In this document: positions 1 through 10,238 of the stretch, piece after piece
Layout of the letters: each line of letters opens with the position of its first letter
Position numbering within the stretch: the stretch's first letter is position 1
Source: Hyphomicrobiales bacterium
GTDB lineage: Bacteria > Pseudomonadota > Alphaproteobacteria > Rhizobiales > Rhizobiaceae
Length of the DNA: 47,841 nt
Assembly (NCBI GenBank): GCA_002400845.2
Contig: NVRK02000037.1
Location: 1 to 47,841 of the forward strand
Direction of reading: 5' to 3'
The notes under the pieces: generated by a model
Told to the model about the DNA's origin: nothing
What the model saw: only the letters and a program-made list of their open reading frames with translations
Databases searched by the model: none
Program-made: the position numbers and the translations under genes

Positions 1-2
1 AG

Positions 3-1178
3 ATGGCAAAAGAAAAGTTTGAACGCAATAAGCCGCATTGTAACATCGGCACAATTGGTCACGTTGATCACGGTAAAACGACGCTAACAGCGGCGATTAC
101 AAAATACTTTGGTGAGTTTAAAGCTTACGATCAAATTGATGGTGCTCCAGAAGAGCGCGCACGTGGTATTACAATTTCTACCGCGCACGTTGAGTATGAA
201 ACAGAAGCACGTCACTACGCGCACGTTGATTGCCCAGGCCACGCCGATTACGTTAAGAACATGATTACTGGTGCAGCCCAAATGGATGGCGGTATCTTGG
301 TTTGTTCAGCAGCAGATGGCCCAATGCCACAAACACGTGAGCACATTTTGCTTGCGCGTCAAGTGGGTGTTCCAGCGCTTGTTGTTTACCTAAACAAAGT
401 TGACCAAGTTGACGACGAAGAGCTTCTTGAGCTTGTTGACATGGAAGTGCGCGAGCTGCTTTCTTCATACGAATACCCTGGCGATGATATTCCAATCGTT
501 AAAGGTTCTGCGCTTGCAGCTCTTGAAGGCCGCGACCCAGAAATTGGCGAAAATTCTATTCGTGAATTGATGAAAGCTGTTGATGATTACATTCCACAGC
601 CAGACCGTCCAATAGATCAGCCGTTCCTTCTTCCAATCGAAGATGTGTTCTCAATCTCAGGGCGTGGTACAGTTGTAACTGGCCGTGTTGAACGTGGTGT
701 TGTTAACGTTGGTGACGATATTGAAATCGTTGGCATCAAAGACACACAAAAAACGACTTGTACTGGTGTTGAAATGTTCCGCAAACTGCTTGATCGCGGT
801 GAAGCAGGCGACAATGTTGGTGTTCTTATTCGCGGTATCGATCGTGAATCAGTTGAGCGTGGACAGGTTCTGGTTAAGCCAGGTTCAGTAACACCTCACA
901 AGAAGTTCAAGGCAGAAGCATACATCTTGACAAAAGATGAAGGCGGACGTCACACACCATTCTTCACAAACTATCGTCCACAATTCTACTTCCGTACAAC
1001 CGATGTAACTGGCATTTGCGCGTTACCAGAAGGTACAGAAATGGTTATGCCTGGCGATAATGTTGAGATGATTGTGGAACTAATCGTTCCAATCGCGATG
1101 GAAGATCGTCTTCGCTTCGCTATCCGTGAAGGTGGCCGTACCGTTGGTGCTGGCATCGTTGCTGAAATCATCGAGTAA
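3..1178 (+). CDS. tuf: Elongation factor Tu
   Basis: GTPase that delivers aminoacyl-tRNA to the ribosomal A site in the cytoplasm. The 391-residue protein is full length. The G1 loop GHVDHGKT is at residues 19-26, the switch-II motif DCPGH at 76-80 and the guanine-specificity motif NKVD at 131-134, followed by the two beta-barrel domains. The start ATG lies two bases inside the window, so its ribosome binding site is not visible. It sits directly ahead of rpsJ, the usual alphaproteobacterial str/S10 junction; fusA and rpsG are expected upstream but lie outside. Alphaproteobacteria often have a second tuf copy elsewhere. Confidence 0.98.
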   Translation: MAKEKFERNKPHCNIGTIGHVDHGKTTLTAAITKYFGEFKAYDQIDGAPEERARGITISTAHVEYETEARHYAHVDCPGHADYVKNMITGAAQMDGGILVCSAADGPMPQTREHILLARQVGVPALVVYLNKVDQVDDEELLELVDMEVRELLSSYEYPGDDIPIVKGSALAALEGRDPEIGENSIRELMKAVDDYIPQPDRPIDQPFLLPIEDVFSISGRGTVVTGRVERGVVNVGDDIEIVGIKDTQKTTCTGVEMFRKLLDRGEAGDNVGVLIRGIDRESVERGQVLVKPGSVTPHKKFKAEAYILTKDEGGRHTPFFTNYRPQFYFRTTDVTGICALPEGTEMVMPGDNVEMIVELIVPIAMEDRLRFAIREGGRTVGAGIVAEIIE

Positions 1179-1199
1179 TCGTAACTTAATTAGTAAAGA

Positions 1200-1220
1200 G
1201 GGGCGTGATTGTCGCGCCCC
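1200..1220 (+). other. GC-rich hairpin between tuf and rpsJ
   Basis: GGGGCG at 1200-1205 pairs with CGCCCC at 1215-1220 around a 9-nt loop. No T-run follows, so it is not a standard intrinsic terminator. It could be an RNA processing or pausing site that separates abundant tuf mRNA from the S10 transcript. Only the inverted repeat is directly seen. Confidence 0.4.
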
Positions 1221-1252
1221 ACTTATTGTCAAAGGTTTGAGAAAGCTTAAAT

Positions 1253-1561
1253 ATGACTGGCCAGAATATTCGAATTCGCTTGAAAGCGTTTGATCACCGC
1301 ATCTTGGATGCTTCGACACTAGAAATCGTGTCAACTGCTAAGCGCACAGGCGCGCAAGTGCGTGGTCCTGTTCCGCTTCCAACACGCATCGAGAAATTCA
1401 CGGTGAACCGTTCACCACATATCGATAAGAAAAGCCGCGAGCAGTTCGAAATTAGAACTCACAAGCGCCTTCTCGATATTGTGGATCCAACGCCACAAAC
1501 CGTTGATGCTCTTATGAAACTAGACTTGTCCGCCGGCGTTGATGTTGAAATCAAGCTTTAA
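1253..1561 (+). CDS. rpsJ: 30S ribosomal protein S10
   Basis: Small-subunit head protein, also the NusE partner of NusB in antitermination. At 102 residues it has the normal length, with the characteristic N-terminal [14 protein letters not shown] and the conserved loop segment [14 protein letters not shown]. It is the first gene of the S10 block after the tuf hairpin, with 31 bp to rplC. No oddities were seen. Confidence 0.98.
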   Translation: MTGQNIRIRLKAFDHRILDASTLEIVSTAKRTGAQVRGPVPLPTRIEKFTVNRSPHIDKKSREQFEIRTHKRLLDIVDPTPQTVDALMKLDLSAGVDVEIKL

Positions 1562-1592
1562 CGGATAGAAGAATTAACTAAGGATTGAACCA

Positions 1593-2309
1593 ATGCGTTC
1601 AGGTGTACTTGCACAGAAACTGGGAATGACCCGCATCTTTAATGATGCTGGGGAGAGTGTTCCAGTGACAGTCTTGAAGATGGATGGTCTTCAAGTAGTC
1701 GCACAGCTCACAGAGGAAAAGAATGGCTACACAGCTGTTCAGCTAGGCCTAGGTCTAGCTAAGGTGAAAAACACATCTAAGCCAATGCGTGGCCACTTTG
1801 CGAAAGCAAGTGTTGAGCCTCGTCGTAAGTTAGCTGAGTTCCGCGTTTCTGCGGAAAACATGTTAGACATTGGCGCAGAAATTTCTGCAGAGCACTTTGT
1901 GCCTGGTCAGAAAGTGGATGTAACCGGTACCTCAATTGGTAAAGGTTTTGCCGGAGCTATGAAGCGTCACAACTTTAGAGGTGGCCGAGCTACTCACGGT
2001 AACTCAATATCTCACCGTTCACATGGTGCTACTGGCCAATGTCAGGATCCAGGTAAGGTGTTTAAGGGTAAGAAAATGGCTGGCCACATGGGCGCAACCA
2101 GAATTACTACTCAAAATATCGAAGTTGTGAAAACTGATAGCGATCGTGGTTTAATCCTTGTTCGTGGTGCTGTACCTGGTTCAAAAGGTGCTTGGATACT
2201 TGTTAAAGATGCTGTTAAAAAAGCACGTCCTGACAATGCTCCAATGCCAGCTGCTCTTAAAAACGCTGCTAAACAAGAAGCTCCTGCTACTGCTGGAGGC
2301 GAAGCATAA
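1593..2309 (+). CDS. rplC: 50S ribosomal protein L3
   Basis: Early-assembly large-subunit protein near the peptidyl transferase centre. The start [16 protein letters not shown] is typical. The central loop [21 protein letters not shown] holds the glutamine that PrmB methylates in other bacteria. A C-terminal Ala/Pro-rich tail of about 25 residues (from about 214) gives 238 residues, longer than the E. coli protein and usual for alphaproteobacteria. Its TAA overlaps the rplD ATG by one base (TAATG), indicating translational coupling. Confidence 0.98.
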   Translation: MRSGVLAQKLGMTRIFNDAGESVPVTVLKMDGLQVVAQLTEEKNGYTAVQLGLGLAKVKNTSKPMRGHFAKASVEPRRKLAEFRVSAENMLDIGAEISAEHFVPGQKVDVTGTSIGKGFAGAMKRHNFRGGRATHGNSISHRSHGATGQCQDPGKVFKGKKMAGHMGATRITTQNIEVVKTDSDRGLILVRGAVPGSKGAWILVKDAVKKARPDNAPMPAALKNAAKQEAPATAGGEA

Positions 2310-2929
2310 TGGATATTAAAGTAACAACATTAGACGGTAAGGCATCAGGTAAGGTTTCTCTTTCAGACGAAATCTTCGGTCTAGAGCCAAGAGCCGATCT
2401 AATTCAGCGTATGGTACGTTATCAGTTGGCAAAACGCCGTGCTGGTACACACGATGTGAAAAACCGTTCTGAGATTTCAAAGACCGGTAAGAAAATGTAC
2501 AATCAAAAAGGTACAGGTTCTGCACGTCACTCAACTTCAAAAGCCCCTCAGTTCCGTGGTGGTGGTCGTGCATTCGGTCCAACACCTCGCGATCACAGCT
2601 TCGATCTTCCTAAAAAGGTTCGTGCATTAGCTCTAAGACATGCTCTTTCTGCTAAACAAGCATCTGATGGTATCGTAGTTGTTGATGATCTTTCAACGAA
2701 AGCATCAAAAACTAAGGCTCTTAAAGGTCAACTTGAAAAGCTAGGTATTGCTAATGCATTGTTCATTGGTGGCGCTGAGCTTGACAAAAATTTCAGCCTT
2801 GCGGCTCGTAACATTCCACAAATGGATGTGTTGCCTGTTCAAGGGATCAACGTTTACGACATTCTACGTCGCGAGAAGTTAGTTCTTTCGAAGTCAGCTG
2901 TCGAAGCACTGGAGGCTCGCTTCAAATGA
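2309..2929 (+). CDS. rplD: 50S ribosomal protein L4
   Basis: Large-subunit protein lining the exit tunnel. The 206-residue protein has the basic tunnel loop with [14 protein letters not shown] and [10 protein letters not shown]. In E. coli L4 autoregulates the S10 operon; the E. coli-type leader is not evident here. The gene is coupled at both ends, overlapping rplC by 1 base and rplW by 4 bases (ATGA). Confidence 0.98.
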   Translation: MDIKVTTLDGKASGKVSLSDEIFGLEPRADLIQRMVRYQLAKRRAGTHDVKNRSEISKTGKKMYNQKGTGSARHSTSKAPQFRGGGRAFGPTPRDHSFDLPKKVRALALRHALSAKQASDGIVVVDDLSTKASKTKALKGQLEKLGIANALFIGGAELDKNFSLAARNIPQMDVLPVQGINVYDILRREKLVLSKSAVEALEARFK

Positions 2930-3219
2930 TTGATATCAGACACTACGACGTGATTGTCTCTCCGGTAATCACTGAAAAATCCACAATGGCATCAGAAGCT
3001 AATCAAGTTGTTTTCAACGTAGCTCCAAATGCTAGCAAGCCACAAATTAAACAGGCTGTTGAAGCTTTGTTTAGTGTTAAAGTGAAAGCTGTTAACGTCC
3101 TTATCCGCAAGGGTAAAGTTAAACGTTTCAAAGGCATTTTGGGCAAGCAAAATAATGTAAAAAAGGCAGTTGTTACTTTGGTAGATGGTGAATCTATTGA
3201 CGTTACGACGGGCCTTTAA
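2926..3219 (+). CDS. rplW: 50S ribosomal protein L23
   Basis: Large-subunit protein at the tunnel exit, and the docking site for trigger factor and SRP. The 97 residues include the characteristic [15 protein letters not shown] start region and a [15 protein letters not shown] core. The ATGA overlap with rplD indicates coupling, and rplB follows after 24 bp. No anomalies were seen. Confidence 0.97.
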   Translation: MIDIRHYDVIVSPVITEKSTMASEANQVVFNVAPNASKPQIKQAVEALFSVKVKAVNVLIRKGKVKRFKGILGKQNNVKKAVVTLVDGESIDVTTGL

Positions 3220-3243
3220 GATTGAAGGCAAGGGTTTAGAACC

Positions 3244-4077
3244 ATGGCATTGAAAAAATTCAATCCTATTACGCCAAGTACGCGTCAACTAGTAATTGTT
3301 GACCGTTCTGAGCTTTGGAAAGGCAAACCAGTCAAAACATTGACTGAAGGTCTTTCTAAATCTGGTGGACGTAATAATAGAGGTCGCGTAACAGCACACC
3401 ATCGCGGTGGTGGGCACAAACGTAGCTACCGTATGATCGACTTTAAGCGTCGTAAGTGGGATGTAGAAGCAACAGTACAACGTATTGAATACGATCCAAA
3501 TCGTACTGCTTTTATCGCTTTACTTAAATACGCTGACGGTGAATTGTCTTATATCGTTGCGCCGCAACGTTTGGCAGCAGGCGACAAGGTTATAGCATCA
3601 GCAACAGCTGATATTAAACCTGGTAACGCAATGCCATTGAGATCAATTCCTGTTGGATCAATCATCCACAATATTGAGATGAAGCCAGAGAAGGGCGCTC
3701 AGATCGCTCGTTCAGCAGGTTCATATGCTCAATTAGTTGGTCGTGATGGTCCATATGCAATTCTTCGCTTAAACTCAGGTGAACAGCGTCTAATTCATGG
3801 TAACTGCATGGCAACCATTGGTGCGGTGTCTAATCCAGACAACTCAAACACCAATAAAGGTAAAGCTGGTCGTAACCGTTGGCTTGGTAAACGCCCGAAT
3901 GTTCGTGGTGTTGCTATGAACCCGGTCGATCACCCACACGGTGGTGGTGAAGGTCGTACTTCAGGTGGTCGCCATCCAGTGACACCTTGGGGTAAGCCTA
4001 CTAAAGGTAAGAAAACACGGACAAATACAACGTCCGATAAATTCATCATGCGCTCACGTCATCAGCGCAAGAAGTAG
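3244..4077 (+). CDS. rplB: 50S ribosomal protein L2
   Basis: Primary 23S rRNA-binding protein needed for subunit joining and peptidyl transfer. It is 277 residues. The N-terminal [20 protein letters not shown] segment and the C-terminal [13 protein letters not shown] loop are both intact; the latter holds the conserved histidine near the catalytic centre. It sits between rplW and rpsS in the S10 block. Confidence 0.98.
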   Translation: MALKKFNPITPSTRQLVIVDRSELWKGKPVKTLTEGLSKSGGRNNRGRVTAHHRGGGHKRSYRMIDFKRRKWDVEATVQRIEYDPNRTAFIALLKYADGELSYIVAPQRLAAGDKVIASATADIKPGNAMPLRSIPVGSIIHNIEMKPEKGAQIARSAGSYAQLVGRDGPYAILRLNSGEQRLIHGNCMATIGAVSNPDNSNTNKGKAGRNRWLGKRPNVRGVAMNPVDHPHGGGEGRTSGGRHPVTPWGKPTKGKKTRTNTTSDKFIMRSRHQRKK

Positions 4078-4088
4078 AGGACTAAACA

Positions 4089-4367
4089 TTGACTCGTTCA
4101 GTATGGAAAGGTCCATTTGTAGACGGATACCTGCTTAAAAAAGCAGCGAAAGTTCGCGAAAGTGGCCGCAATGATGTTATTAAGACGTGGAGCCGTCGTT
4201 CGACTGTTCTACCTCAGTTTGTTGGCCTCACTTTTGGTGTTTACAACGGACAAAAGCATATACCAGTAAATATCTCAGAAGATATGGTTGGTCATAAGCT
4301 TGGAGAATTTTCTCCGACTCGTAACTATTATGGTCACGGTGCGGATAAGAAAGCGAAGAGGAAGTAA
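4089..4367 (+). CDS. rpsS: 30S ribosomal protein S19 (TTG start)
   Basis: Small-subunit head protein that forms a complex with S13. The 92-residue product begins [18 protein letters not shown] after the initiator, which matches the family exactly and fixes the start as TTG at 4089. AGAGGA lies just upstream as ribosome binding site. A TTG start on a stoichiometric ribosomal protein is somewhat unusual and could trim its translation. The stop is 2 bp from the rplV ATG. Confidence 0.97.
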   Translation: MTRSVWKGPFVDGYLLKKAAKVRESGRNDVIKTWSRRSTVLPQFVGLTFGVYNGQKHIPVNISEDMVGHKLGEFSPTRNYYGHGADKKAKRK

Positions 4368-4369
4368 TC

Positions 4370-4756
4370 ATGAGCAAGCCTAAGCGCGCACGCTCGCTAG
4401 CAGATAACGAAGCACGTGCGGTAACCCGCACAATTCGTGTTAGCTCGCAAAAGCTCAATCTTGTTGCTGCATTGATCCGCGGTAAGAAAGTAAACACAGC
4501 ACTTGCTGATCTTACTTTCTCACGTAAGCGTATCTCAGAAACAGTGTTGAAAACTCTTCAATCAGCTATTGCAAATGCTGAAAACAACCATGATTTGGAT
4601 GTTGACAGCCTGATTGTTGCCGAAGCATATGTTGGTAAATCAATCACTATGAAACGTTTTCACGTTCGTGGCCGTGGTAAGTCGAGCCGGATTTTACGTC
4701 CGTTCTCACACTTAACCATTGTTGTTCGTGAAGTTCAGGAAGAGGAGGCCGCCTAA
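4370..4756 (+). CDS. rplV: 50S ribosomal protein L22
   Basis: Large-subunit protein whose hairpin lines the exit tunnel. The 128-residue protein has [18 protein letters not shown] near the N-terminus and a C-terminal hairpin with [22 protein letters not shown]. An acidic tail (EVQEEEAA) ends it. The TAA overlaps the rpsC ATG by one base, so the two are probably translated in a coupled way. Confidence 0.97.
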   Translation: MSKPKRARSLADNEARAVTRTIRVSSQKLNLVAALIRGKKVNTALADLTFSRKRISETVLKTLQSAIANAENNHDLDVDSLIVAEAYVGKSITMKRFHVRGRGKSSRILRPFSHLTIVVREVQEEEAA

Positions 4757-5472
4757 TGGGTCAAAAGATTAACCCAATTGGCTTTCGCCTAGGTATCAAC
4801 CGCACTTGGGATTCGCGTTGGTTCGCTACCAAAGGTGAGTATGGTCAACTTGTTCACGAAGATTTGGCAATCCGTGCCTACTTGGAAAAAGAGCTGTCAG
4901 CAGCTTCTATTGCTAAAGTAGTTATCGAACGCCCTCACAAGAAGTGCCGTGTTTCCATTCATGCTGCCCGTCCAGGCATCATTATTGGTAAAAAGGGTGC
5001 TGATATTGAGAAACTACGCAAAAAAGTTGGTACAATGACCGACTCTGAAGTGCACATCAACATTGTTGAAGTTCGCAAACCAGAGATCGACGCAACAATT
5101 GTTGCTCAGTCAATTGCACAACAACTAGAGCGTCGTATTGCATTTCGTCGTGCTATGAAGCGTTCAGTTCAATCTGCAATGCGTCTTGGTGCACAAGGCA
5201 TTCGTATCAACTGTGCAGGTCGTCTTGGCGGTGCTGAGATTGCGCGTATGGAATGGTATCGTGAAGGCCGTGTGCCTCTACATACACTACGTGCTGACAT
5301 TGATTATGGTACTGCTGAAGCAAAAACTGCTTACGGTATCTGCGGTGTTAAAGTTTGGATCTTTAAAGGTGAAATCCTTGAACATGATCCATATGCATCA
5401 GAGCGTCGTGCCATAGAATCTAACGATCAAGGCGGAAATAATAACCGTCGTGAACGTAAGCCACGTTCATAA
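4756..5472 (+). CDS. rpsC: 30S ribosomal protein S3
   Basis: Small-subunit protein at the mRNA entry channel, with helicase activity in partnership with S4 and S5. The 238 residues start [13 protein letters not shown]. The type-II KH domain has the [10 protein letters not shown] loop near residues 74-83, and the C-terminal domain contains [20 protein letters not shown]. The basic, low-complexity tail after about residue 215 is typical. Confidence 0.98.
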   Translation: MGQKINPIGFRLGINRTWDSRWFATKGEYGQLVHEDLAIRAYLEKELSAASIAKVVIERPHKKCRVSIHAARPGIIIGKKGADIEKLRKKVGTMTDSEVHINIVEVRKPEIDATIVAQSIAQQLERRIAFRRAMKRSVQSAMRLGAQGIRINCAGRLGGAEIARMEWYREGRVPLHTLRADIDYGTAEAKTAYGICGVKVWIFKGEILEHDPYASERRAIESNDQGGNNNRRERKPRS

Positions 5473-5483
5473 GGAATTAAGTC

Positions 5484-5897
5484 ATGTTGCAGCCAAAGCG
5501 TACAAAATTTCGCAAACAGCACAAAGGCAAGATCCATGGTAAAGCCAAGGGCGGTACTGCACTAAATTTTGGTGCATACGGTCTTAAAGCTCAAGAGCCA
5601 GAGCGTGTTACAGCACGTCAGATCGAAGCAGCACGTCGTGCTATTACCCGTCACATGAAACGTGCCGGTCGTGTTTGGATCCGAATTTTTCCGGATCTAC
5701 CAGTAACAGCAAAGCCTACCGAAGTCCGTATGGGTAAAGGTAAAGGTTCAGTTGATTATTGGGCAGCACGTGTAAAACCAGGACGCGTAATGTTTGAGAT
5801 TGATGGTGTATCTGAAGAAATCGCTCGTGAAGCGCTTCGTCTAGGTGCCCGTAAATTACCAATTAAGACCCGTTTCATTCAGCGTATAGCTGATTAA
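5484..5897 (+). CDS. rplP: 50S ribosomal protein L16
   Basis: Large-subunit protein near the A site that helps position tRNA. The 137-residue sequence begins [19 protein letters not shown] and contains [26 protein letters not shown], both diagnostic of the family. It lies in the usual rpsC-rplP-rpmC order, with a 23-bp gap to rpmC. Confidence 0.98.
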   Translation: MLQPKRTKFRKQHKGKIHGKAKGGTALNFGAYGLKAQEPERVTARQIEAARRAITRHMKRAGRVWIRIFPDLPVTAKPTEVRMGKGKGSVDYWAARVKPGRVMFEIDGVSEEIAREALRLGARKLPIKTRFIQRIAD

Positions 5898-5920
5898 ACG
5901 ATAAGTTAAGGATACTCGCC

Positions 5921-6124
5921 ATGAAGGCCAGTGAAGTTCGAGCAAAGACCATTGATGAGCTTAAAGATGAGCTTGTTAGCTTAAAGAAAGAGCAGTTTAA
6001 CCTGCGCTTCCAACAAGCAACTGGTCAATTGGAAAATACAGTGCGTATGCGTCAGGTTCGCCGTGACATAGCACGCATTCAAACTGTTGCTGCTGAGAAG
6101 CAGGCAGCAGAAGCAAAAGCGTAA
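5921..6124 (+). CDS. rpmC: 50S ribosomal protein L29
   Basis: Small helical-hairpin protein next to L23 at the tunnel exit. The 67 residues include [20 protein letters not shown] and [13 protein letters not shown], the two conserved helices. A short Ala/Lys-rich tail follows. It lies between rplP and rpsQ. Confidence 0.96.
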   Translation: MKASEVRAKTIDELKDELVSLKKEQFNLRFQQATGQLENTVRMRQVRRDIARIQTVAAEKQAAEAKA

Positions 6125-6135
6125 GGAAGACTGAG

Positions 6136-6372
6136 ATGCCAAAGCGCATATTGCAGGGCACTGTTGTCAGTGACAAAAATGAAAAAACAATAGTGGTTAA
6201 AGTAGAACGTCGTTTTACACACCCGCTGTTTAAAAAGACGGTTCGCCGTACAAAAAATTATAAGGCTCATGATGAGTTGAATAATCACAAAGTTGGGGAT
6301 CACGTTTCTATTCAGGAATGCGCTCCAATTTCTAAAGATAAACGCTGGACGGTCATTGCGGCCCAAGGCTAA
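6136..6372 (+). CDS. rpsQ: 30S ribosomal protein S17
   Basis: 16S rRNA-binding OB-fold protein, needed early in small-subunit assembly. The 78 residues start [20 protein letters not shown] and keep the [19 protein letters not shown] segment. A 64-bp gap to rplN follows, larger than neighbouring gaps, but no terminator is visible in it. Confidence 0.97.
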   Translation: MPKRILQGTVVSDKNEKTIVVKVERRFTHPLFKKTVRRTKNYKAHDELNNHKVGDHVSIQECAPISKDKRWTVIAAQG

Positions 6373-6436
6373 TTGACAGGCATTGAAGCAGGGCGTAAGT
6401 CAGGCTTTAATAACAGAACTAAGAAGGTAGCCAGTC

Positions 6437-6805
6437 ATGATTCAGATGCAAACAAACCTCGATGTCGCCGACAACTCCGGTGCACGTCGTGTTATGTGCA
6501 TCAAAGTACTGGGCGGTTCCAAACGGAAATACGCTTCAGTTGGTGACATAATTGTGGTTTCTGTAAAAGAAGCTATTCCACGCGGTCGCGTGAAAAAAGG
6601 CGATGTGATGAGAGCTGTAGTGGTACGTACCGCTAAAGACATTCGCAGAGCAGACGGCAGTGTTATTCGTTTCGACGGAAATGCAGCTGTAATCGTAAAC
6701 AACAACAAAGAGCCTGTTGGTACTCGTATATTTGGCCCTGTTCCTCGTGAACTACGTGCTAAAAAACATATGAAGATCATCTCTTTGGCACCAGAAGTTA
6801 TTTAG
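6437..6805 (+). CDS. rplN: 50S ribosomal protein L14
   Basis: Large-subunit protein at the subunit interface and a docking point for the RsfS silencing factor. The 122-residue protein starts [22 protein letters not shown] and has [15 protein letters not shown], both family signatures. It begins the spc-type part of the cluster and is followed 10 bp later by rplX. Confidence 0.98.
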   Translation: MIQMQTNLDVADNSGARRVMCIKVLGGSKRKYASVGDIIVVSVKEAIPRGRVKKGDVMRAVVVRTAKDIRRADGSVIRFDGNAAVIVNNNKEPVGTRIFGPVPRELRAKKHMKIISLAPEVI

Positions 6806-6815
6806 GAGCGCCCTG

Positions 6816-7130
6816 ATGCAAAAAATCCGTAAAGGCGACAAGGTTGTCGTGCTTACTGGTAAGGACAAGGGCCGCACCGGTGAGATAATCAAAATGATAC
6901 CTAGCGAAGGCCGCGCACTTGTGCAGGGTCTGAATGTGGTAAAGCGCCATCAGCGCCAATCACAGACTCAAGAATCTGGTATTATTACTAAAGAAGCCCC
7001 AATCCAAGTATCTAACTTGGCAATTGCTGATCCAAAAGATGGCGCAGCAACTAAAGTGGGCATCAAGACACTAGACGACGGACGTAAAGTTCGTTTCGCA
7101 AAGCGTTCTGGAGAAGTGATCGATGGCTGA
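6816..7130 (+). CDS. rplX: 50S ribosomal protein L24
   Basis: Assembly-initiating large-subunit protein. Its N-terminal KOW motif reads [19 protein letters not shown] (residues about 6-24), followed by [17 protein letters not shown]. The protein is 104 residues, normal for the family. It overlaps the rplE start by 8 bp, which implies coupling. Confidence 0.97.
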   Translation: MQKIRKGDKVVVLTGKDKGRTGEIIKMIPSEGRALVQGLNVVKRHQRQSQTQESGIITKEAPIQVSNLAIADPKDGAATKVGIKTLDDGRKVRFAKRSGEVIDG

Positions 7131-7680
7131 AGCTAGTTATGTTCCACAGCTGCGCAAGAAATATGACGAAGTAATTCGTGATAAGCTTGCAAAAGACTTT
7201 GGTTACAAAAACCCAATGCAAATTCCACGCATCGAAAAAGTTGTGTTGAATATGGGCGTAGGTGAATCTACTGCAGATTCTAAAAAAGCTGGACGCGCTG
7301 CTCAAGACCTTAGCCTTATTGCTGGTCAAAAAGCTGTTGTGACACGTGCACGCAAATCAATCGCGACTTTTAAGGTTCGTGAAGATATGCCACTAGGCAC
7401 GAAGGTTACACTTCGCTCAGCTCAAATGTATGATTTTTTAGACCGTTTAATCAACATCGCGCTACCGCGTGTACGTGATTTTAGAGGTCTAAATCCAAAT
7501 AGCTTCGATGGCCGTGGCAACTTTGCTATGGGCATTAAAGAACACATTGTGTTTCCAGAGATTGAATACGACAAAGTAGATCAAATCTGGGGCATGGACG
7601 TAATCGTTTGTACGACAGCTACAACGGATGATGAAGCACGGGCTCTTTTGACCGAATTCAACTTCCCGTTTGTTAAATAG
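7123..7680 (+). CDS. rplE: 50S ribosomal protein L5
   Basis: 5S rRNA-binding protein of the central protuberance. The 185 residues include [13 protein letters not shown], the basic region [21 protein letters not shown] and the [15 protein letters not shown] segment, all conserved. The start lies inside rplX (8-bp overlap). rpsN follows after 33 bp. Confidence 0.98.
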   Translation: MAEASYVPQLRKKYDEVIRDKLAKDFGYKNPMQIPRIEKVVLNMGVGESTADSKKAGRAAQDLSLIAGQKAVVTRARKSIATFKVREDMPLGTKVTLRSAQMYDFLDRLINIALPRVRDFRGLNPNSFDGRGNFAMGIKEHIVFPEIEYDKVDQIWGMDVIVCTTATTDDEARALLTEFNFPFVK

Positions 7681-7713
7681 TTCGTAACGGCAAGCGAAAT
7701 AAAGGACTTTTAA

Positions 7714-8019
7714 ATGGCTAAAGTTAGCTCGGTTGAGAAAAATAATCGCCGAATAAAAAAAGTAGCTAGTGAAGCACCAAAACGTGCTGCACTTAAAGCA
7801 ATCATCATGAATAAAACGACTCCTATGGAAGAACGTTTTAAGGCACAACTTAAATTGAATGAGTTGCCTCGTGATGGTTCAAAAACACGCGTTCGTAATC
7901 GTTGCGAAGTATCTGGTCGCCCACGCGGCTATTATCGCAAAATGAGAATGTCTCGTATCGCATTACGCGAACTCGGTTCACTAGGCAAAGTGCCTGGTCT
8001 CGTAAAATCAAGCTGGTAA
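7714..8019 (+). CDS. rpsN: 30S ribosomal protein S14, zinc-free long form
   Basis: Small-subunit head protein. At 101 residues it is the long form, and the C-terminal part [21 protein letters not shown] carries only one of the four zinc-ribbon cysteines. It therefore belongs to the zinc-independent class usual in proteobacteria. The C-terminus GLVKSSW is typical. It lies between rplE and rpsH. Confidence 0.97.
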   Translation: MAKVSSVEKNNRRIKKVASEAPKRAALKAIIMNKTTPMEERFKAQLKLNELPRDGSKTRVRNRCEVSGRPRGYYRKMRMSRIALRELGSLGKVPGLVKSSW

Positions 8020-8030
8020 GGAGAGTATAG

Positions 8031-8429
8031 ATGTCTTTGTCAGACCCGTTAGGCGATATGCTTACACGCATCCGTAATGGATTGATGCGTGGTAAATCAA
8101 AAGTTAGTTCACCAAACTCTAAATTGCGTCAGCGCGTTTTGGATGTTTTGCAAAGTGAAGGTTACATCCGTGGCTACACCGAAACAGATTTCGGTAACGG
8201 CAAGTCGGAAATTGAAATCGAACTTAAATATTACGAAGGTTCCCCTGTGATTCGCGAGATTTCTCGTGTGTCTAAACCGGGACGTCGGGTATATGCTTCA
8301 GTGAAGACTATCCCGAACGTATCAAATGGCCTTGGTATTGCTATCCTTTCTACTCCGAAAGGTGTTATGGCAGACCATGATGCTCGTGATCAAAATGTTG
8401 GTGGTGAGGTTCTTTGTCAGATCTTCTAG
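8031..8429 (+). CDS. rpsH: 30S ribosomal protein S8
   Basis: 16S rRNA central-domain binding protein, and translational repressor of the spc operon in E. coli. The 132-residue protein starts [22 protein letters not shown] and ends in GGEVLCQIF, both typical. The SKPGRRVY and [14 protein letters not shown] segments hold the RNA-binding surface. A 41-bp gap separates it from rplF. Confidence 0.97.
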   Translation: MSLSDPLGDMLTRIRNGLMRGKSKVSSPNSKLRQRVLDVLQSEGYIRGYTETDFGNGKSEIEIELKYYEGSPVIREISRVSKPGRRVYASVKTIPNVSNGLGIAILSTPKGVMADHDARDQNVGGEVLCQIF

Positions 8430-8470
8430 ATCTGATGAGAAACACTTAAGAAACCTGTTAGGACTTAATA

Positions 8471-9004
8471 ATGTCTCGTATTGGTAAAAAACCGGTAGCT
8501 ATCCCAGAAGGCGTAACAGCCACTGTTGATGGTAGAACCGTAACTGCAAAGGGCCCTAAGGGCGAGTTGCAGATTGTATTGGATGCTGAAGTAACTGTTG
8601 AAAAAACAGAAGACGGCATCAAAATTTCACCTCGTGGTAATACGAAGGTGGCTCGCTCTAAGTGGGGTTTGTCCCGCACATTAGTAGCAAATATTATGGT
8701 TGGTGTTACTGAAGGCTATACAAAGTCTCTAGAAATCAACGGTGTTGGTTATCGTGCAGCAATGCAAGGTAATAATGTTAAACTATTGCTTGGTTTCAGC
8801 CACGATGTGGTCTATGAGGTTCCAGAAGGCGTAACTGTTGTTTGCCCTAAACCTACAGAAATCACAGTATCTGGTATCGACAAGCAAAAAGTCGGTCAAG
8901 TTGCTGCTGAAATTCGTAGCTATCGTAGCCCAGAGCCTTACAAAGGCAAAGGCGTTAAATATGCGGATGAAGTTATCTTCCGCAAAGAAGGTAAGAAGAA
9001 GTAG
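8471..9004 (+). CDS. rplF: 50S ribosomal protein L6
   Basis: Large-subunit protein near the GTPase-associated centre. The 177 residues start [15 protein letters not shown]. The two repeated L6 folds are present, and the C-terminal signature [24 protein letters not shown] is intact. It is followed 12 bp later by rplR. Confidence 0.98.
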   Translation: MSRIGKKPVAIPEGVTATVDGRTVTAKGPKGELQIVLDAEVTVEKTEDGIKISPRGNTKVARSKWGLSRTLVANIMVGVTEGYTKSLEINGVGYRAAMQGNNVKLLLGFSHDVVYEVPEGVTVVCPKPTEITVSGIDKQKVGQVAAEIRSYRSPEPYKGKGVKYADEVIFRKEGKKK

Positions 9005-9016
9005 GCGAGACCAGTT

Positions 9017-9373
9017 ATGGCTAGTAAACACGCAGAAAAAAAGCGCCGCGCATCACGCGTTCGTCGCTCGCTTAAAAAAGTGTCTGGTAACCGTGCACGT
9101 CTTAGTGTGCACCGTTCAACACAAAACATTTATGCTCAAGTAATTGACGATGTTAGCGGTCAAACCGTTGCAGCAGCGTCAACGCTTGAAAAAGATGTTC
9201 GTGGCAATTACGGCGGCAATGTTGCAGCAGCGCAAGCTGTTGGCAAGCTTGTTGCAGAACGTGCCGCTAAAGCGGGCATTAAAGAAGTGGTCTTTGACCG
9301 TGGAGCATTCATCTATCATGGTCGTGTTAAGGCCTTGGCAGACGCTGCACGTGAAGGTGGCCTGAGCTTCTAA
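9017..9373 (+). CDS. rplR: 50S ribosomal protein L18
   Basis: 5S rRNA-binding protein of the central protuberance. The 118-residue protein has a basic N-terminus ([24 protein letters not shown]) and the conserved C-terminal [20 protein letters not shown] 92-bp AT-rich gap to rpsE follows, in which no clear promoter or terminator was recognised. Confidence 0.97.
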   Translation: MASKHAEKKRRASRVRRSLKKVSGNRARLSVHRSTQNIYAQVIDDVSGQTVAAASTLEKDVRGNYGGNVAAAQAVGKLVAERAAKAGIKEVVFDRGAFIYHGRVKALADAAREGGLSF

Positions 9374-9465
9374 TATATATAATATTTCACCCTGTTGAGA
9401 AGGTCTAACAAAGAAACCACTCATCAGTAACTATGTGCTTCCGGAAAATAATAAGGACTAGGTAA

Positions 9466-10026
9466 ATGGCACAAGATAGAAAAGGTAATCGCGATAAGCG
9501 AGACCGCAACGAAGACAGTGAATTCGTTGATAAGCTCGTTGGTATTAACCGCGTAGCTAAAGTTGTTAAGGGTGGACGCCGTTTTGGTTTTGCTGCTCTT
9601 GTTGTTGTAGGTGACCAAAAAGGCCGTGTTGGCTTTGGGCACGGTAAAGCTAAAGAAGTGCCTGAGGCAATTCGTAAAGCTACAGAAGCTGCAAAACGCG
9701 AAATGATTTTCGTGCCATTGCGCTCTGGCCGTACACTTCACCACGATGTTGATGGACGTCACGGCGCAGGTAAAGTACACCTTCGCTCTGCTGAGCCAGG
9801 TACTGGTATTATTGCGGGTGGTCCAATGCGTGCTGTTTTCGAAACAGTTGGCATTCAAGACGTTGTTGCGAAATCTATTGGTTCGTCAAATCCATACAAC
9901 ATGGTTCGTGCTACTTTTGATGCTCTTAAGCGTCAAATGCACCCTAAGGATATCGCTTCTCAGCGTGGTTTGAAATATTCAACGCTTCAAGAACGTCGCC
10001 GTTCTTTGATCGGTAGTGAGGAATAG
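9466..10026 (+). CDS. rpsE: 30S ribosomal protein S5
   Basis: Small-subunit accuracy protein. The 186 residues contain the double-stranded-RNA-binding-like S5 N domain ([30 protein letters not shown]) and the C domain with [24 protein letters not shown] and [12 protein letters not shown]. The acidic/basic N-terminal extension of about 20 residues is common in alphaproteobacteria. rpmD follows 5 bp later. Confidence 0.98.
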   Translation: MAQDRKGNRDKRDRNEDSEFVDKLVGINRVAKVVKGGRRFGFAALVVVGDQKGRVGFGHGKAKEVPEAIRKATEAAKREMIFVPLRSGRTLHHDVDGRHGAGKVHLRSAEPGTGIIAGGPMRAVFETVGIQDVVAKSIGSSNPYNMVRATFDALKRQMHPKDIASQRGLKYSTLQERRRSLIGSEE

Positions 10027-10031
10027 TTCTG

Positions 10032-10223
10032 ATGGCTGACAAGAAAACAATCACAGTTGAGCAGTTCGGTAGCCCATTGCGCCGTCCTGATAAACAACGC
10101 CGTACTTTAATCGGTCTTGGTCTTAACAAAATGAACCGTAAACGCACGCTGGAAGACACTCCATCTGTTCGCGGTATGATTAACAAAATCTCTCACATGG
10201 TCCGCATTGTGGACGAGAGCTAG
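10032..10223 (+). CDS. rpmD: 50S ribosomal protein L30
   Basis: Small large-subunit protein of 63 residues, with the family features [23 protein letters not shown] and [15 protein letters not shown]. It sits in the normal rpsE-rpmD-rplO order with short spacers on both sides. Confidence 0.96.
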   Translation: MADKKTITVEQFGSPLRRPDKQRRTLIGLGLNKMNRKRTLEDTPSVRGMINKISHMVRIVDES

Positions 10224-10238
10224 CGCGGGAATAAACAG

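Noticed and set aside
6442-6780. Long antisense reading frames inside ribosomal genes and other conserved genes
   Set aside because: They lie wholly within well-conserved genes, lack ribosome binding sites and have unnatural compositions, as expected for opposite-strand shadows.
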